From the NCBI RefSeq assembly GCF_902497785.1, contig NZ_CABVHK010000011.1, positions 62,001 through 126,000 of the forward strand: a stretch of DNA of 64,000 nucleotides, given 5' to 3'. Below the pieces are notes generated by a model. The model saw only the letters and a program-made list of their open reading frames with translations, was not told where the DNA came from and made no database searches. Of the stretch, positions 56,003 to 64,000 are shown in pieces. This DNA comes from Pseudomonas fluorescens. GTDB lineage: Bacteria > Pseudomonadota > Gammaproteobacteria > Pseudomonadales > Pseudomonadaceae. The first letter of the stretch is position 1. The number at the start of each line of letters is the position of its first letter. A program made the translations under genes and the position numbers.

Positions 56003-57559
56003 TTACGCGGACTTCCGATCATTATTGTTATGGCCATCAGGTTGGCTGAGTGCGGCGCCGAGCAGCTGTTCCTGGGTGAGTCCGTGGTTGATGAAGTCAC
56101 CGCGCAACTGGCCTTCGCCGATCACCAGAACGCGGTCGGAAACGCCGAGCACTTCGGCCAGCTCTGACGACACCATGATGATCGACACGCCTTCGGCCGC
56201 CAGCGCCCCCATCAGCTTGTAGATCTCGTACTTGGCGCCGACATCCACACCTCGGGTGGGCTCATCGAGAATCAGCACCCGGGGTTTGGTCAGCAGCATC
56301 TTCGCCAATACGGCTTTTTGCTGATTGCCGCCGGACAGGCTAGTGATCGGCAGGAAAGGGCTCGCGGTCTTGAGGTGCAAGCGCGAAATTTCCCTATCTA
56401 TGCTGCCCAGTTCGGCCTCGGCGTCGATGCGGGTCAGTTTCGAGTAACTGTCGAGCACGGCCAGGGTGATGTTCTGGCCGACGCCCAGGTCTGGAATGAT
56501 GCCCTGGCGCTTGCGGTCCTCGGGCACCAGGCACAGGCCGGCACGGATTGATTTGAGCGGCGTGCGGGTGTCGATGAGTTGACCGTCCAGCCAGACTTCG
56601 CCTTCGTGGCGACCGGGGTAGGCGCCGAACAGCGCTGTCACCAGTTCGGTGCGGCCTGCGCCGACCAGCCCGGCAATGCCGAGGATTTCCTCGCGTTTGA
56701 GGCTGAACGAAATATCGTCGACCCGTTTGCGCCTGGGGTTGTCGACGTCGTAGCAGGTGATGTGGCGAGCCTCGAAAATCACCTCGCCAATGTTGTGTGG
56801 CTCGGTGGGGTAGAGGTTGCTCATTTCCCGTCCGACCATCTGGGTGATGATCTGTGGAATATCCATGTCCGCCATGGCCGTCGTGGCGATGTGTTTACCG
56901 TCACGGATCACCGAAATGGTGTCGCACACGGCGGCTACTTCATCGAGCTTGTGGGAGATGTAGACACAGGCAACACCCTTGGCCTTGAGGTCGCGGATGA
57001 TGTCCAGCAGCACCTCGATTTCCGAACGGGTCAGGGCCGATGAAGGCTCGTCGAGGATCAGCAAGCGCGCGTGCTTGTTCAGTGCCTTGGCGATTTCCAC
57101 CAATTGCTGATAGCCGCCGCCGTACTGCGAAACGGGCAGCGATACGTTCATGTCCGGCACTTTCAATTCACGCATCAGGGTTTCGGCGCGGTGGATCATC
57201 GCCGGGTAATTCATTCGTCCACCGGGCAGCGTCAGTTCATGGCCCATGAAAATGTTCTCTGCCACCGACAGGTCGGGCACCAGCGTCAGCTCCTGGTGAA
57301 TGATGACGATGCCGGCGGCTTCCGTTTCGCTGATCGATTGCGCCTTGAGCGGTTGACCATCCCAGAAGATTTCACCGTCCCAGGTGCCATGGGGGTAGAC
57401 CGCGGATAGGATCTTCATCAACGTGGATTTGCCGGCGCCATTCTCGCCGCACAGCCCGACGCATTCCCCCGGCTTGACCTTGATGTCGATGCCATTGAGC
57501 GCTTTGACACCGCCGAAGGTTTTGACGATACCGTTCATTTGCAGCAGATAGTCGGACAT
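56003..57559 (-). CDS. xylG: D-xylose ABC transporter ATP-binding protein
   Basis: 518 residues with two ABC halves. The first has [13 protein letters not shown] and LDEPSSALT; the second has the degenerate [11 protein letters not shown] in place of Walker A and [15 protein letters not shown] as signature, as usual for sugar ATPases of the RbsA/XylG type. [19 protein letters not shown] is also characteristic. It drives XylFH uptake. Confidence 0.94.
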   Translation of the reverse strand: MSDYLLQMNGIVKTFGGVKALNGIDIKVKPGECVGLCGENGAGKSTLMKILSAVYPHGTWDGEIFWDGQPLKAQSISETEAAGIVIIHQELTLVPDLSVAENIFMGHELTLPGGRMNYPAMIHRAETLMRELKVPDMNVSLPVSQYGGGYQQLVEIAKALNKHARLLILDEPSSALTRSEIEVLLDIIRDLKAKGVACVYISHKLDEVAAVCDTISVIRDGKHIATTAMADMDIPQIITQMVGREMSNLYPTEPHNIGEVIFEARHITCYDVDNPRRKRVDDISFSLKREEILGIAGLVGAGRTELVTALFGAYPGRHEGEVWLDGQLIDTRTPLKSIRAGLCLVPEDRKRQGIIPDLGVGQNITLAVLDSYSKLTRIDAEAELGSIDREISRLHLKTASPFLPITSLSGGNQQKAVLAKMLLTKPRVLILDEPTRGVDVGAKYEIYKLMGALAAEGVSIIMVSSELAEVLGVSDRVLVIGEGQLRGDFINHGLTQEQLLGAALSQPDGHNNNDRKSA

Positions 57560-57589
57560 GGCAGAGCCTCATACGCGGCAGAATTCTGA

Positions 57590-57692
57590 CTGTAGGAGCG
57601 AGCTTGCTCGCGAAAAAATCGAGGACGACGCAATAGTCCTGCAGGTGCGCGTCATCGTTGGCGTTTTTCGCGAGCGAGCTCGCTCCTACAGG
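57590..57692. repeat. REP pair in the xylF/xylG gap
   Basis: CTGTAGGAGCGAGCTTGCTC at the left and its inverse GAGCGAGCTCGCTCCTACAG at the right, 50 bases apart. As in the mtl operon it directly follows the binding-protein gene. Confidence 0.85.
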
Positions 57693-57712
57693 GAGGCGTG
57701 ACGGGGTGATGA

Positions 57713-58714
57713 TTACTGCCCGGCTATCTGCGCCTTGGTGTAAAACCCGTCCTGTTCCAGCAGGTCGATGTTGTCCTTGGTCAACGGAGTCGGAGTGAGC
57801 AGGATGGTGGCGACTTTTTTGCTGCCGTTGTCGTACTGCGAGCTGTAGGCGGGTTTCTCGTTACGCGCCAGTTGCACCGAGAGCTTGGCGGCTTCGGTGG
57901 CGATGAGTTTGAGCGGTTTGTACACGGTCATGGTTTGCGTGCCGGCGATCACTCGCTTGACCGCTGCAAGGTCTGCGTCCTGCCCCGAAATCGGCACCTT
58001 GCCGGCCAGTTGCTGAGAGGCCAGTGCCTGGATGGCGCCGCCTGCCGTGGCGTCGTTGGAGGCGACGATGCCGTCGATTTTGTTGTCGTTGCGGGTCAAG
58101 GCGTTTTCAACAATGCTCAGCGCTTCGGTAGGGTTCCATTCTTTCACCCATTGTTGACCGACGATCTTGATATCCCCCTTGTCGATGGCCGGTTGCAGCA
58201 CTTTCATCTGACCTTCGCGCAGGACTTTTGCGTTGTTGTCGGTGGGCGCACCACCGAGCAGGAAGTAATTGCCCTTGGGCGCTGCGTGCAGCACGCCGCT
58301 GGCCTGCATCTCGCCGACCTTCTCGTTATCGAAGGAAATGTAGGCGTCGATATCCGCGTTGAGGATCAGGCGGTCATAGGACACGACCTTGATCCCGGCT
58401 TTCTTCGCTTCGGCCACTGCATTGGTCAGGACCGTCGCGTTGAACGGCACGATGACGATCACATCGACGCCACGGGAAATGAGGTTTTCAATTTGCGCAA
58501 TCTGCTTTTGCTCGTTGGCATCGGCCGACTGTACGAAGACCTTGGCGTCCATTTTCTCCGCTGCCGCAACGAAGTAATCACGGTCACGCGACCAGCGTTC
58601 CAGCCGCAGATCATCAATGGAGAAACCGATTTTCGGATGGGCAGCATCGGCCATTACCGGTAGCGACAGCAGCGCCAGGGCGCTGGCCAATAGCACGCGT
58701 TGTACATTCTTCAT
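57713..58714 (-). CDS. xylF: D-xylose-binding periplasmic protein
   Basis: 333 residues, signal peptide 1-24 (VLLASALALLSLPVMADA). The mature start HPKIGFSIDDLRLERWSRDRD is the XylF-specific N-terminus; NLISRGVDVIVIVPFNATVL and ASNDATAGGAIQAL follow. It captures xylose for XylGH. 149 bases separate it from xylA, so a second promoter there cannot be excluded. Confidence 0.95.
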   Translation of the reverse strand: MKNVQRVLLASALALLSLPVMADAAHPKIGFSIDDLRLERWSRDRDYFVAAAEKMDAKVFVQSADANEQKQIAQIENLISRGVDVIVIVPFNATVLTNAVAEAKKAGIKVVSYDRLILNADIDAYISFDNEKVGEMQASGVLHAAPKGNYFLLGGAPTDNNAKVLREGQMKVLQPAIDKGDIKIVGQQWVKEWNPTEALSIVENALTRNDNKIDGIVASNDATAGGAIQALASQQLAGKVPISGQDADLAAVKRVIAGTQTMTVYKPLKLIATEAAKLSVQLARNEKPAYSSQYDNGSKKVATILLTPTPLTKDNIDLLEQDGFYTKAQIAGQ

Positions 58715-58863
58715 GGTGGTGCGTCCTTTTATTTTTGTTTGAAAGACACTGCCTGACGATGAGTCTCGGGCTGGTAGAACTGTAGAGAATCGGCAGACGC
58801 AGCGGACACAGATTTGTCGTGCGAATGTCACAGCGTTGTTGCGCCCGCAGACTCCGTTGGCGA

Positions 58864-60180
58864 TCAGCGATAGATGAACCGGTTGACGACGTTTTCGAGC
58901 ATTTCCTGCCTACCGCTGACGGCCTGTGGATTCAGTTCGTTGGCGAAGGCATGTTCGGCCAATGACTGGAGGTTGAACTCACCTTTCAGCACCGCCTGCC
59001 CGAACGGCTGCTGCCAGCCGGCGTAGCGTTGATCCTTGAGCAACTGAAGCTGGTCGTTCTGCACCATGGCGGCTGCCCGCTCAAGGGACAGGGCGAGGAC
59101 GTCCATTGCGCCGACGTGACCATGGAACAGATCGATCTCATCGAGGCTCTGGCGGCGGACCTTGGAGTCGAAGTTGTACCCGCCATTCTTGAACCCGCCG
59201 GCCTTGAGGATTTCATAGGTGGCCAGGGTCATTTCTTCGACGCTGTTGGGAAATTGATCGGTGTCCCAGCCGTTTTGCGGATCGCCGCGGTTGGCGTCGA
59301 TGCTGCCAAAGATCCCCAGTGAGACGGCGGTCGCAATCTCGTGATGAAAGCTATGACCGGCCAGGGTTGCGTGGTTGGCCTCGATGTTGACCTTGATTTC
59401 CTTTTCCAGGCCGAACTGCTGGAGAAAACCAAACACGGTGGCGCTGTCGTAATCGTATTGATGCTTGGTCGGCTCCTGCGGCTTGGGTTCGATCAGCAGG
59501 TCGCCTTTGAAACCGATCTTGTGCTTGTGCTCGACCACCATGCGCATGAAGCGGCCCAGTTGTTCGCGTTCACGTTTCAGGTCGGTATTGAGCAGGGTTT
59601 CGTAGCCTTCGCGGCCGCCCCACAACACGTAGTTGGACCCTTTCAGGCGTTGGGTCGCGTTAATGGCGGTGAAGACCTGGGCAGCGGCGAAGGCAAACAC
59701 CTCGGGGTCCGGGTTGCTGGCGGCCCCGGCGGCAAAGCGCGGATTGCTGAAGCAGTTGGCGGTTCCCCACAGCAGCTTGATCCCGCTTTCTTCCTGGTGT
59801 CGCTCCAGGTGATCAATCATTTGCGCGAAGTGGTTGCGGTACTCCCTCAGAGAATTGCCTTCCGGGGCGACATCCGTGTCGTGGAAGCAGTAATAGTCGA
59901 TACCCAGTTTGGAGAAGAACTCGAACGCGGCTTCCGCCTTGCCAATGGCCAGCTCCATCGGGTCGCCGGCGTGTTGCCATGGGCGCTTGAACGTTCCTGC
60001 GCCGAACACATCGGACCCCGACCAGACGAAGGTGTGCCAATAACAGGCGGCCATGCGCAAGTGTTCGCGCATGGGCTTGCCGAGGATGATTTTGTCGGCG
60101 TCGTAGTGTCGGAAGGCGAGGGGAGAATCGCTGGCAGGGCCTTCGTAGCGAATCCGGTCGATATCGGGGAAGTACGGCAT
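58864..60180 (-). CDS. xylA: Xylose isomerase
   Basis: 438 residues from an ATG with AAGGAC upstream. The catalytic histidine is in [10 protein letters not shown]; metal ligands appear in [18 protein letters not shown] and GSIDANRGD. The N-terminal FHTFVWSG-type region reads [13 protein letters not shown]. It converts xylose to xylulose. First gene of xylAFGH, divergent from xylR. No xylB follows; the kinase step must come from elsewhere, with mtlY in this window the best candidate. Confidence 0.96.
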   Translation of the reverse strand: MPYFPDIDRIRYEGPASDSPLAFRHYDADKIILGKPMREHLRMAACYWHTFVWSGSDVFGAGTFKRPWQHAGDPMELAIGKAEAAFEFFSKLGIDYYCFHDTDVAPEGNSLREYRNHFAQMIDHLERHQEESGIKLLWGTANCFSNPRFAAGAASNPDPEVFAFAAAQVFTAINATQRLKGSNYVLWGGREGYETLLNTDLKREREQLGRFMRMVVEHKHKIGFKGDLLIEPKPQEPTKHQYDYDSATVFGFLQQFGLEKEIKVNIEANHATLAGHSFHHEIATAVSLGIFGSIDANRGDPQNGWDTDQFPNSVEEMTLATYEILKAGGFKNGGYNFDSKVRRQSLDEIDLFHGHVGAMDVLALSLERAAAMVQNDQLQLLKDQRYAGWQQPFGQAVLKGEFNLQSLAEHAFANELNPQAVSGRQEMLENVVNRFIYR

Positions 60181-60246
60181 TGGCAATGTCCTTGTTGTAC
60201 TTGGCGGTGTCTCGATACTACCAACGGCCCCCTGCCTGCTGATTAT

Positions 60247-60275
60247 GAAAATCACCAACACAGGGTGCGATTTTG
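60247..60275. promoter_or_regulatory. Candidate XylR operator
   Basis: GAAAATC (60247-60253) and GATTTTG (60269-60275) form an imperfect dyad with ACC/GGT continuing inward, in the divergent xylA/xylR region and 67 bases upstream of xylA. The AT-rich GAAAAT core resembles known XylR half-sites. Placement is by eye. Confidence 0.4.
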
Positions 60276-60356
60276 CGTATTGAGATTCGCCGTCTGCGCG
60301 CCTAGTCTGTGCAAATCGCCGCCGTGACAAGGGGCCCCGGAATAAGCCTGAACACA

Positions 60357-61544
60357 ATGAAAACAGTACCGCCTGTTCACCGCATCGCACTGTTGTTCAA
60401 CGGCAGCAAAATCTATGACCGGGGCATCATCAGCGGCATCGGCAACTACCTGAGCAGCACTCGCGCGTCCTGGGACCTGTTCCTGGAAGAGGATTTTCTC
60501 TGCCGGTTGAAAGGGATCGAGCGCTGGCAAGGGGATGGGATCATTGCCGACTTCGACGATCCGCTGATTGGCGAAGCGCTGGCCGACATCAAGTTGCCGG
60601 TGGTGGCGGTGGGGGGTTCCTATCAGGATGAGCGGGCCTACCCGAAAGGAATTCCTTACGTCGCTACCGACAATAACGCACTGATCACCCTTGCTTACGC
60701 GCACTTGATCGAGGCGGGGCTACAGCGTTTTGCCTGCTTCAGCCTGCCTGAAGCTCAGACCAATCGTTGGGCGCAGGAGCGGGAAAAAGCCTTTCGACGA
60801 CTGATGCAACGCGACGGCTTGCGCGCCGAGGTCTATCGCGGCATGGGCACCAGCGCACCGCTCTGGGACAGCGCCGTCGAACAACTGATCGCCTGGCTCC
60901 AAAGCCTGCCAAAGCCCATTGGTATCATTGCTGTCAGTGACGCCCGCGCCCGACAGTTGCTGCAAGCCTGCCTGACCGCCGGAATCGCCGTGCCGGAGCA
61001 GGTGGCATTAATCGGTATCGACAACGACCCCCTGACACGCAGCCTGACCCGAGTCCCCCTGAGCTCGGTCATCCAGGGCACCGAAACCATGGGCCGCACC
61101 GCCGCGCAACTGCTGCACCAGATGCTGCACGGCATGCCGTCCACGGGCACGCACATCCTGATCCCGCCGGAGGCGATCAACGTGCAGGTGTCGAGTTTGC
61201 ACCAGCCGTTGGGCAACCCCTACGTCATGCAAGCGCTATTGTTCATTCGCCAATATGCCTGCCAGGGCATCAAGACCGCGCAAGTGGCGGCTTATGTCGG
61301 CGTCTCGCGTTCATCGCTGGAATCGTACTTTCGCACGGTGCGAGGCTGCAGCGTGCACGACGAGATTCTGCGTTTCAAATTGGCGACGGCTACGAGCGGG
61401 TTGGAAAATACCGACACCGCGATTGCGGACATCGCCCGCACTTGCGGTTTCAAATCTGCACAATATCTACACACGGTGTTTCGTCGTGAGTTTGGCTGTA
61501 CGCCTCGTGAATATCAGCAGGGTGTGCGGGTATCGTCAGATTGA
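60357..61544 (+). CDS. xylR: Xylose operon activator XylR
   Basis: 395 residues. Residues 8-270 are a periplasmic-binding-protein/LacI-like sensor ([42 protein letters not shown]), which binds xylose. Residues 290-390 are an AraC DNA-binding domain ([41 protein letters not shown]). This combination is that of E. coli XylR. Divergent from the operon it should activate. The ATG at 60357 matches the family start; earlier in-frame codons are unsupported. Confidence 0.95.
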   Translation: MKTVPPVHRIALLFNGSKIYDRGIISGIGNYLSSTRASWDLFLEEDFLCRLKGIERWQGDGIIADFDDPLIGEALADIKLPVVAVGGSYQDERAYPKGIPYVATDNNALITLAYAHLIEAGLQRFACFSLPEAQTNRWAQEREKAFRRLMQRDGLRAEVYRGMGTSAPLWDSAVEQLIAWLQSLPKPIGIIAVSDARARQLLQACLTAGIAVPEQVALIGIDNDPLTRSLTRVPLSSVIQGTETMGRTAAQLLHQMLHGMPSTGTHILIPPEAINVQVSSLHQPLGNPYVMQALLFIRQYACQGIKTAQVAAYVGVSRSSLESYFRTVRGCSVHDEILRFKLATATSGLENTDTAIADIARTCGFKSAQYLHTVFRREFGCTPREYQQGVRVSSD

Positions 61545-61599
61545 TTGCTGGACATAACAATGCTCTCCGGTGGCGGGTGAGTTGTGAGAGAGCACTGGC

Positions 61600-62556
61600 T
61601 CATGACCGACACTTGAAAAGCTCCGGAGGCAGTTCGCCTATGCCCTTGAGTCGGTCTTCAAGAAAGTCGCGCAGCACCCTGACTTTCGTCGAGTAACGTC
61701 GATTGGGAAGGTAAGCCATGTAGATTTGGTTCCCGGTCAGTGAATTAACCAACCGATATTCAGGCAACACGATTTGCAACTCACCGCTCAAGAGCTGGTC
61801 ACGCACCAGCCAGATTTCAAATTCTGCAATACCCAGGCCCCCACAGACGGCTTCAAGCAGCAGCTCCGAGTTGTCCGATTGCAAATTGCCCTTGGGGAAA
61901 ATCGAGTGCTTGACGTCATCCTTCGTGAAGTACCAATGGGGATCGCTGTCGGGGTGCAGGTAGATCAGGCAATTGTGCGCACTGAGTTCGGCGGGGGTGG
62001 CTGGATGCCCGTTTCGCGCCAGATAGTCGGGTGTGGCGCACAGCAATGAATCGTTGCGGCAGATGGGGTAGGCGACCAGGTTCGTCAGATGATTTTCGCC
62101 CTCGTGAATATCGAGATCAAAGCCGCCTACGATCATGTCATTGTGGTTGTCGGTCAACCGCAGATCCATTTGGATACCCGGATACATCTGCAGGAATGGC
62201 GCGATCAGCGGGGCGAGGAACCGTCTGCCGAATGCCACCGGCGAAACGAGTTTCAAGGGACCGCTGGGTGCAAGATTGAGATCGCTGACGACACGCAAGG
62301 TGTCGTCCAGGTCCGCGATCATCGACAACGCCCGCGCGTGATAGATCTGGCCTGCTTCCGTCAGGGCGACGATGTGCGTGGTGCGATGCAGCAGGGTCGT
62401 GCCCAGGGATTTTTCCAGCGTCGTGATCATGCGGGTCAGGGTTGAAGGGGAGACGTGCATTTCCCTGGCCGCTGCGGAAAAGGTGCCCGATTCCACTACT
62501 TTGACCAGTGCTCTCATGACTCCCAGATGATCTATTCGTGTCGTTTCAGACGTCAT
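61600..62556 (-). CDS. LysR-family transcriptional regulator
   Basis: 318 residues. N-terminal winged helix (VVESGTFSAAAREMHVSPS, TRMITTLEKSLGTTLLHRTT), then the usual linker and an effector domain (PLKLVSPVAFGRRFLAPLI; GGFDLDIHEGENHLTNLVAYP), the CrgA/DsdC-type cluster. Divergent from the asparaginase gene, so probably its regulator. The effector is unknown. Convergent with xylR across a 55-base gap. Confidence 0.92.
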   Translation of the reverse strand: MTSETTRIDHLGVMRALVKVVESGTFSAAAREMHVSPSTLTRMITTLEKSLGTTLLHRTTHIVALTEAGQIYHARALSMIADLDDTLRVVSDLNLAPSGPLKLVSPVAFGRRFLAPLIAPFLQMYPGIQMDLRLTDNHNDMIVGGFDLDIHEGENHLTNLVAYPICRNDSLLCATPDYLARNGHPATPAELSAHNCLIYLHPDSDPHWYFTKDDVKHSIFPKGNLQSDNSELLLEAVCGGLGIAEFEIWLVRDQLLSGELQIVLPEYRLVNSLTGNQIYMAYLPNRRYSTKVRVLRDFLEDRLKGIGELPPELFKCRS

Positions 62557-62606
62557 GTTGGTGTGGTTGCCTTTGCGCCGGGTGCAAAACCGAATTCTAT
62601 TTCGCG

Positions 62607-62633
62607 ATATTCCATCAGTATTTGACTGAATAT
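62607..62633. promoter_or_regulatory. Nested dyad in the LysR/asparaginase divergent region
   Basis: ATATTC (62607) pairs with GAATAT (62628), and inside it CAGT (62616) pairs with ACTG (62625). The element is AT-rich and centred about 64 bases from the regulator start and 112 from the asparaginase start. It is a plausible LysR binding site, chosen by position and symmetry. Confidence 0.45.
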
Positions 62634-62731
62634 AGACTCATTTTCCATCGGAGTGCGCACGTCGTTCATCCAGCCGACCCGCCGATAGGGACGTTGATCC
62701 CTCTGGCGAATTTTGGAGTATCGAGATCACC

Positions 62732-63754
62732 ATGGATTTTCCAGCACACGTTCCATTGGCCATTGCTACCCGAAACGAACACGTGGAGCGCATCCACTGG
62801 GGATCGGTGGCTGTCGTTGATAACGAAGGCAGTTTGCTGGCCTATGCCGGCGACCCCGGTTCGATGATGTTTTCCCGCTCCACGCTTAAGCCGTTCCAGG
62901 CCATTCCGTTCGTCCGGGACGGCGGAGTCGAGCACTTCGGCTTCTCCGATGAGCAAGTGGCGATAATGTGCGCCAGTCACTCGGGCGAAACCGCACACGT
63001 GAATGCCGTAAGTGGCATGCTCTCGAAAATCCAGCGAGCCTCCACTGACTTGGGATGTGGTTGCCATCTGCCCGATTTCTACACCGCGGACAATCTGCCG
63101 CCCCAGGGTTTTCGCTACGACCAACGCCACCACAACTGTTCCGGCAAGCACAGCGGTTTCCTCGCCTATTGCCGCCTGCATGGTTTGGCCAACGAAACCT
63201 ATCTGTCCCCCGAACATGCCTTGCAGCGCGACATCCAGCGGGTAGTCGCGGCGTTGACAGGGGTTGCGGAGAATCAGCTCTGGACCGGAATCGACGGCTG
63301 CAACGCGCCAAACCTCGGCATGCCGTTGTCGCGCCTGGCTCTGTTGTGGGCGCGGTTGGCCAGCGCTGAGGGTTGTGGCGACGCCAGCCTCGATCCCGTA
63401 TTGCGTCGGCTGTTCGATGCCATGAGCAGTCATCCGGAAATGGTCTCGGGGACCGGTCGCGCCGACTTGGGCATTACCCTGTCTTCGAATGGCGACTGGG
63501 TCGCAAAAACCGGTGCCGATGGCGTGCAGACGGTCGGCATCCGCAGCCGTGGCCTGGGTGTGGCAGTCAAGATCAGTGACGGCGATTTCGCCAGCGTGTT
63601 CGCGGTGACCATTGCCGTTCTCAAACAACTGGGGCTGCTGGATCAGGACAGCGACAATCCGCTGCTGGCGCCGTGGGCCGATCCGGTGTTGAGAAGTTAC
63701 AACGGTTCGCGCGCCGGCCAATTGAAAGCCACGGTGCAATTGAAGTTCGTTTAG
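62732..63754 (+). CDS. L-asparaginase, Rhizobium etli type II (ReAV-like)
   Basis: 340 residues, unrelated to the AnsA/AnsB fold. S50-x-x-K53 (FSRSTLKPFQAIP), the CASHSGE motif near residue 82, C136 and K139 in HHNCSGKHSG, and C190 in GIDGCNAP match the Ser-Lys tandems and the zinc-binding Cys/Lys residues of ReAV-type asparaginases. It hydrolyses asparagine to aspartate and ammonia. No signal peptide, so cytoplasmic. It lies between a divergent LysR regulator and an amino-acid-type ABC transporter gene 51 bases downstream, suggesting an uptake-and-hydrolysis unit. Confidence 0.9.
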   Translation: MDFPAHVPLAIATRNEHVERIHWGSVAVVDNEGSLLAYAGDPGSMMFSRSTLKPFQAIPFVRDGGVEHFGFSDEQVAIMCASHSGETAHVNAVSGMLSKIQRASTDLGCGCHLPDFYTADNLPPQGFRYDQRHHNCSGKHSGFLAYCRLHGLANETYLSPEHALQRDIQRVVAALTGVAENQLWTGIDGCNAPNLGMPLSRLALLWARLASAEGCGDASLDPVLRRLFDAMSSHPEMVSGTGRADLGITLSSNGDWVAKTGADGVQTVGIRSRGLGVAVKISDGDFASVFAVTIAVLKQLGLLDQDSDNPLLAPWADPVLRSYNGSRAGQLKATVQLKFV

Positions 63755-63805
63755 TTCGGGGTGCCTGCCGGGCACGTGTCAGATCTTTGAGGCAGACCAG
63801 AAACC

Positions 63806-64000
63806 ATGCAATCGGCTCAATTGCTCACTCAACAAACGCCTGCCATTTCACTGCGCGCCGTCAACAAGTTTTTCGGCAGTCAGCAAGTGCTGTTTGATGT
63901 TGACCTGGAGGTACAGCCTGGCGAGGTGGTGGTGATCATCGGCCCGTCCGGCTCTGGCAAATCGACCCTGTGCCGTTGCATCAACCGCCTCGAAACCGTC
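63806..64000 (+). CDS. Amino acid ABC transporter ATP-binding protein, 3' end missing
   Basis: Only the first 65 residues are in the window. ISLRAVNKFFGSQQVLFDVD is the usual first strand of GlnQ/HisP-type ATPases and [20 protein letters not shown] contains Walker A followed by the CINRLE motif specific to polar amino acid transporters. Start at the ATG at 63806 with a distant GAGG. Same direction as the asparaginase gene and probably in its operon. Confidence 0.85.
   Translation, partial: MQSAQLLTQQTPAISLRAVNKFFGSQQVLFDVDLEVQPGEVVVIIGPSGSGKSTLCRCINRLETV

Overview
The window looks like chromosomal DNA of a fluorescent pseudomonad, most likely the Pseudomonas fluorescens group. This rests on gene content and order (gacA-uvrC-pgsA-tRNA-Gly, the mtlEFGKDYZ/mtlR mannitol locus, the hbcR-type 3-hydroxybutyrate locus, small DUF1652 and DUF2790 proteins), on high GC with GC-rich third positions, and on many REP palindromes of the 'GTGGGAGCGAGCCTGCTCGCG' and 'GTAGGAGCTGCCGAAGGC' types. 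No rRNA, CRISPR, transposase or prophage gene was recognised.

Layout. 1-5.9 kb: the 3' part of an adenylation/carrier/acyltransferase fusion protein, a CAP-domain secreted protein, a SleB-like cell-wall hydrolase, a GlxA-type regulator and a nitrilase. 6-9 kb: dienelactone hydrolase, then a DoxX membrane protein downstream of a tiny HvfA-like cysteine peptide, then two small Pseudomonas proteins. 9-19 kb: the complete mannitol/arabitol operon (binding protein, two permeases, ATPase, dehydrogenase, xylulokinase, fructokinase) with its AraC regulator. 19-31 kb: a glycosyltransferase and a signalling island: a single-domain response regulator, a 1163-residue CHASE3-GAF hybrid kinase with three receivers, CheR, a CheB without receiver, a receiver-kinase, another single receiver, and convergent to them a KaiC-like ATPase with a partner hybrid kinase. 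31-38 kb: a TPR protein and the ketone-body locus (acetoacetyl-CoA synthetase, 3-hydroxybutyrate dehydrogenase, GntP-family permease, sigma-54 activator) with a clear -24/-12 promoter. 38-46.5 kb: yejABEF-type peptide ABC transporter, parvulin, lipase, DAHP synthase. 46.5-51 kb: an aromatic-rich leader peptide and attenuator ahead of DAHP synthase, then GNAT, gacA, uvrC, pgsA, tRNA-Gly. 51-55 kb: an orphan class II-like PHA synthase and a NylB-like serine hydrolase. 55-61.5 kb: xylAFGH with divergent xylR. 61.6-64 kb: a LysR regulator, an asparaginase, and the start of an amino-acid-type ABC ATPase.

How parts fit together. The mtl and xyl loci probably share an enzyme: xylose isomerase makes xylulose, no xylulokinase gene lies in the xyl cluster, and the only one visible is mtlY. 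The ketone-body genes form an activator-plus-target unit. The signalling island has the adaptation enzymes of chemotaxis but no chemoreceptor, CheA or CheW; the long Glu/Gln-rich coiled coil of the hybrid kinase is a candidate methylation target.

Least expected observations: the HvfA-like metallophore precursor without its usual modifying-enzyme genes, the CheR/CheB hybrid-kinase island with adjacent KaiC, the 42-residue leader peptide (SFYFGYWFSHW stretch) controlling DAHP synthase, the single-chain adenylation-carrier-acyltransferase fusion, and a hairpin that hides the nitrilase ribosome binding site. All calls are from reading the sequence; no database search was run.
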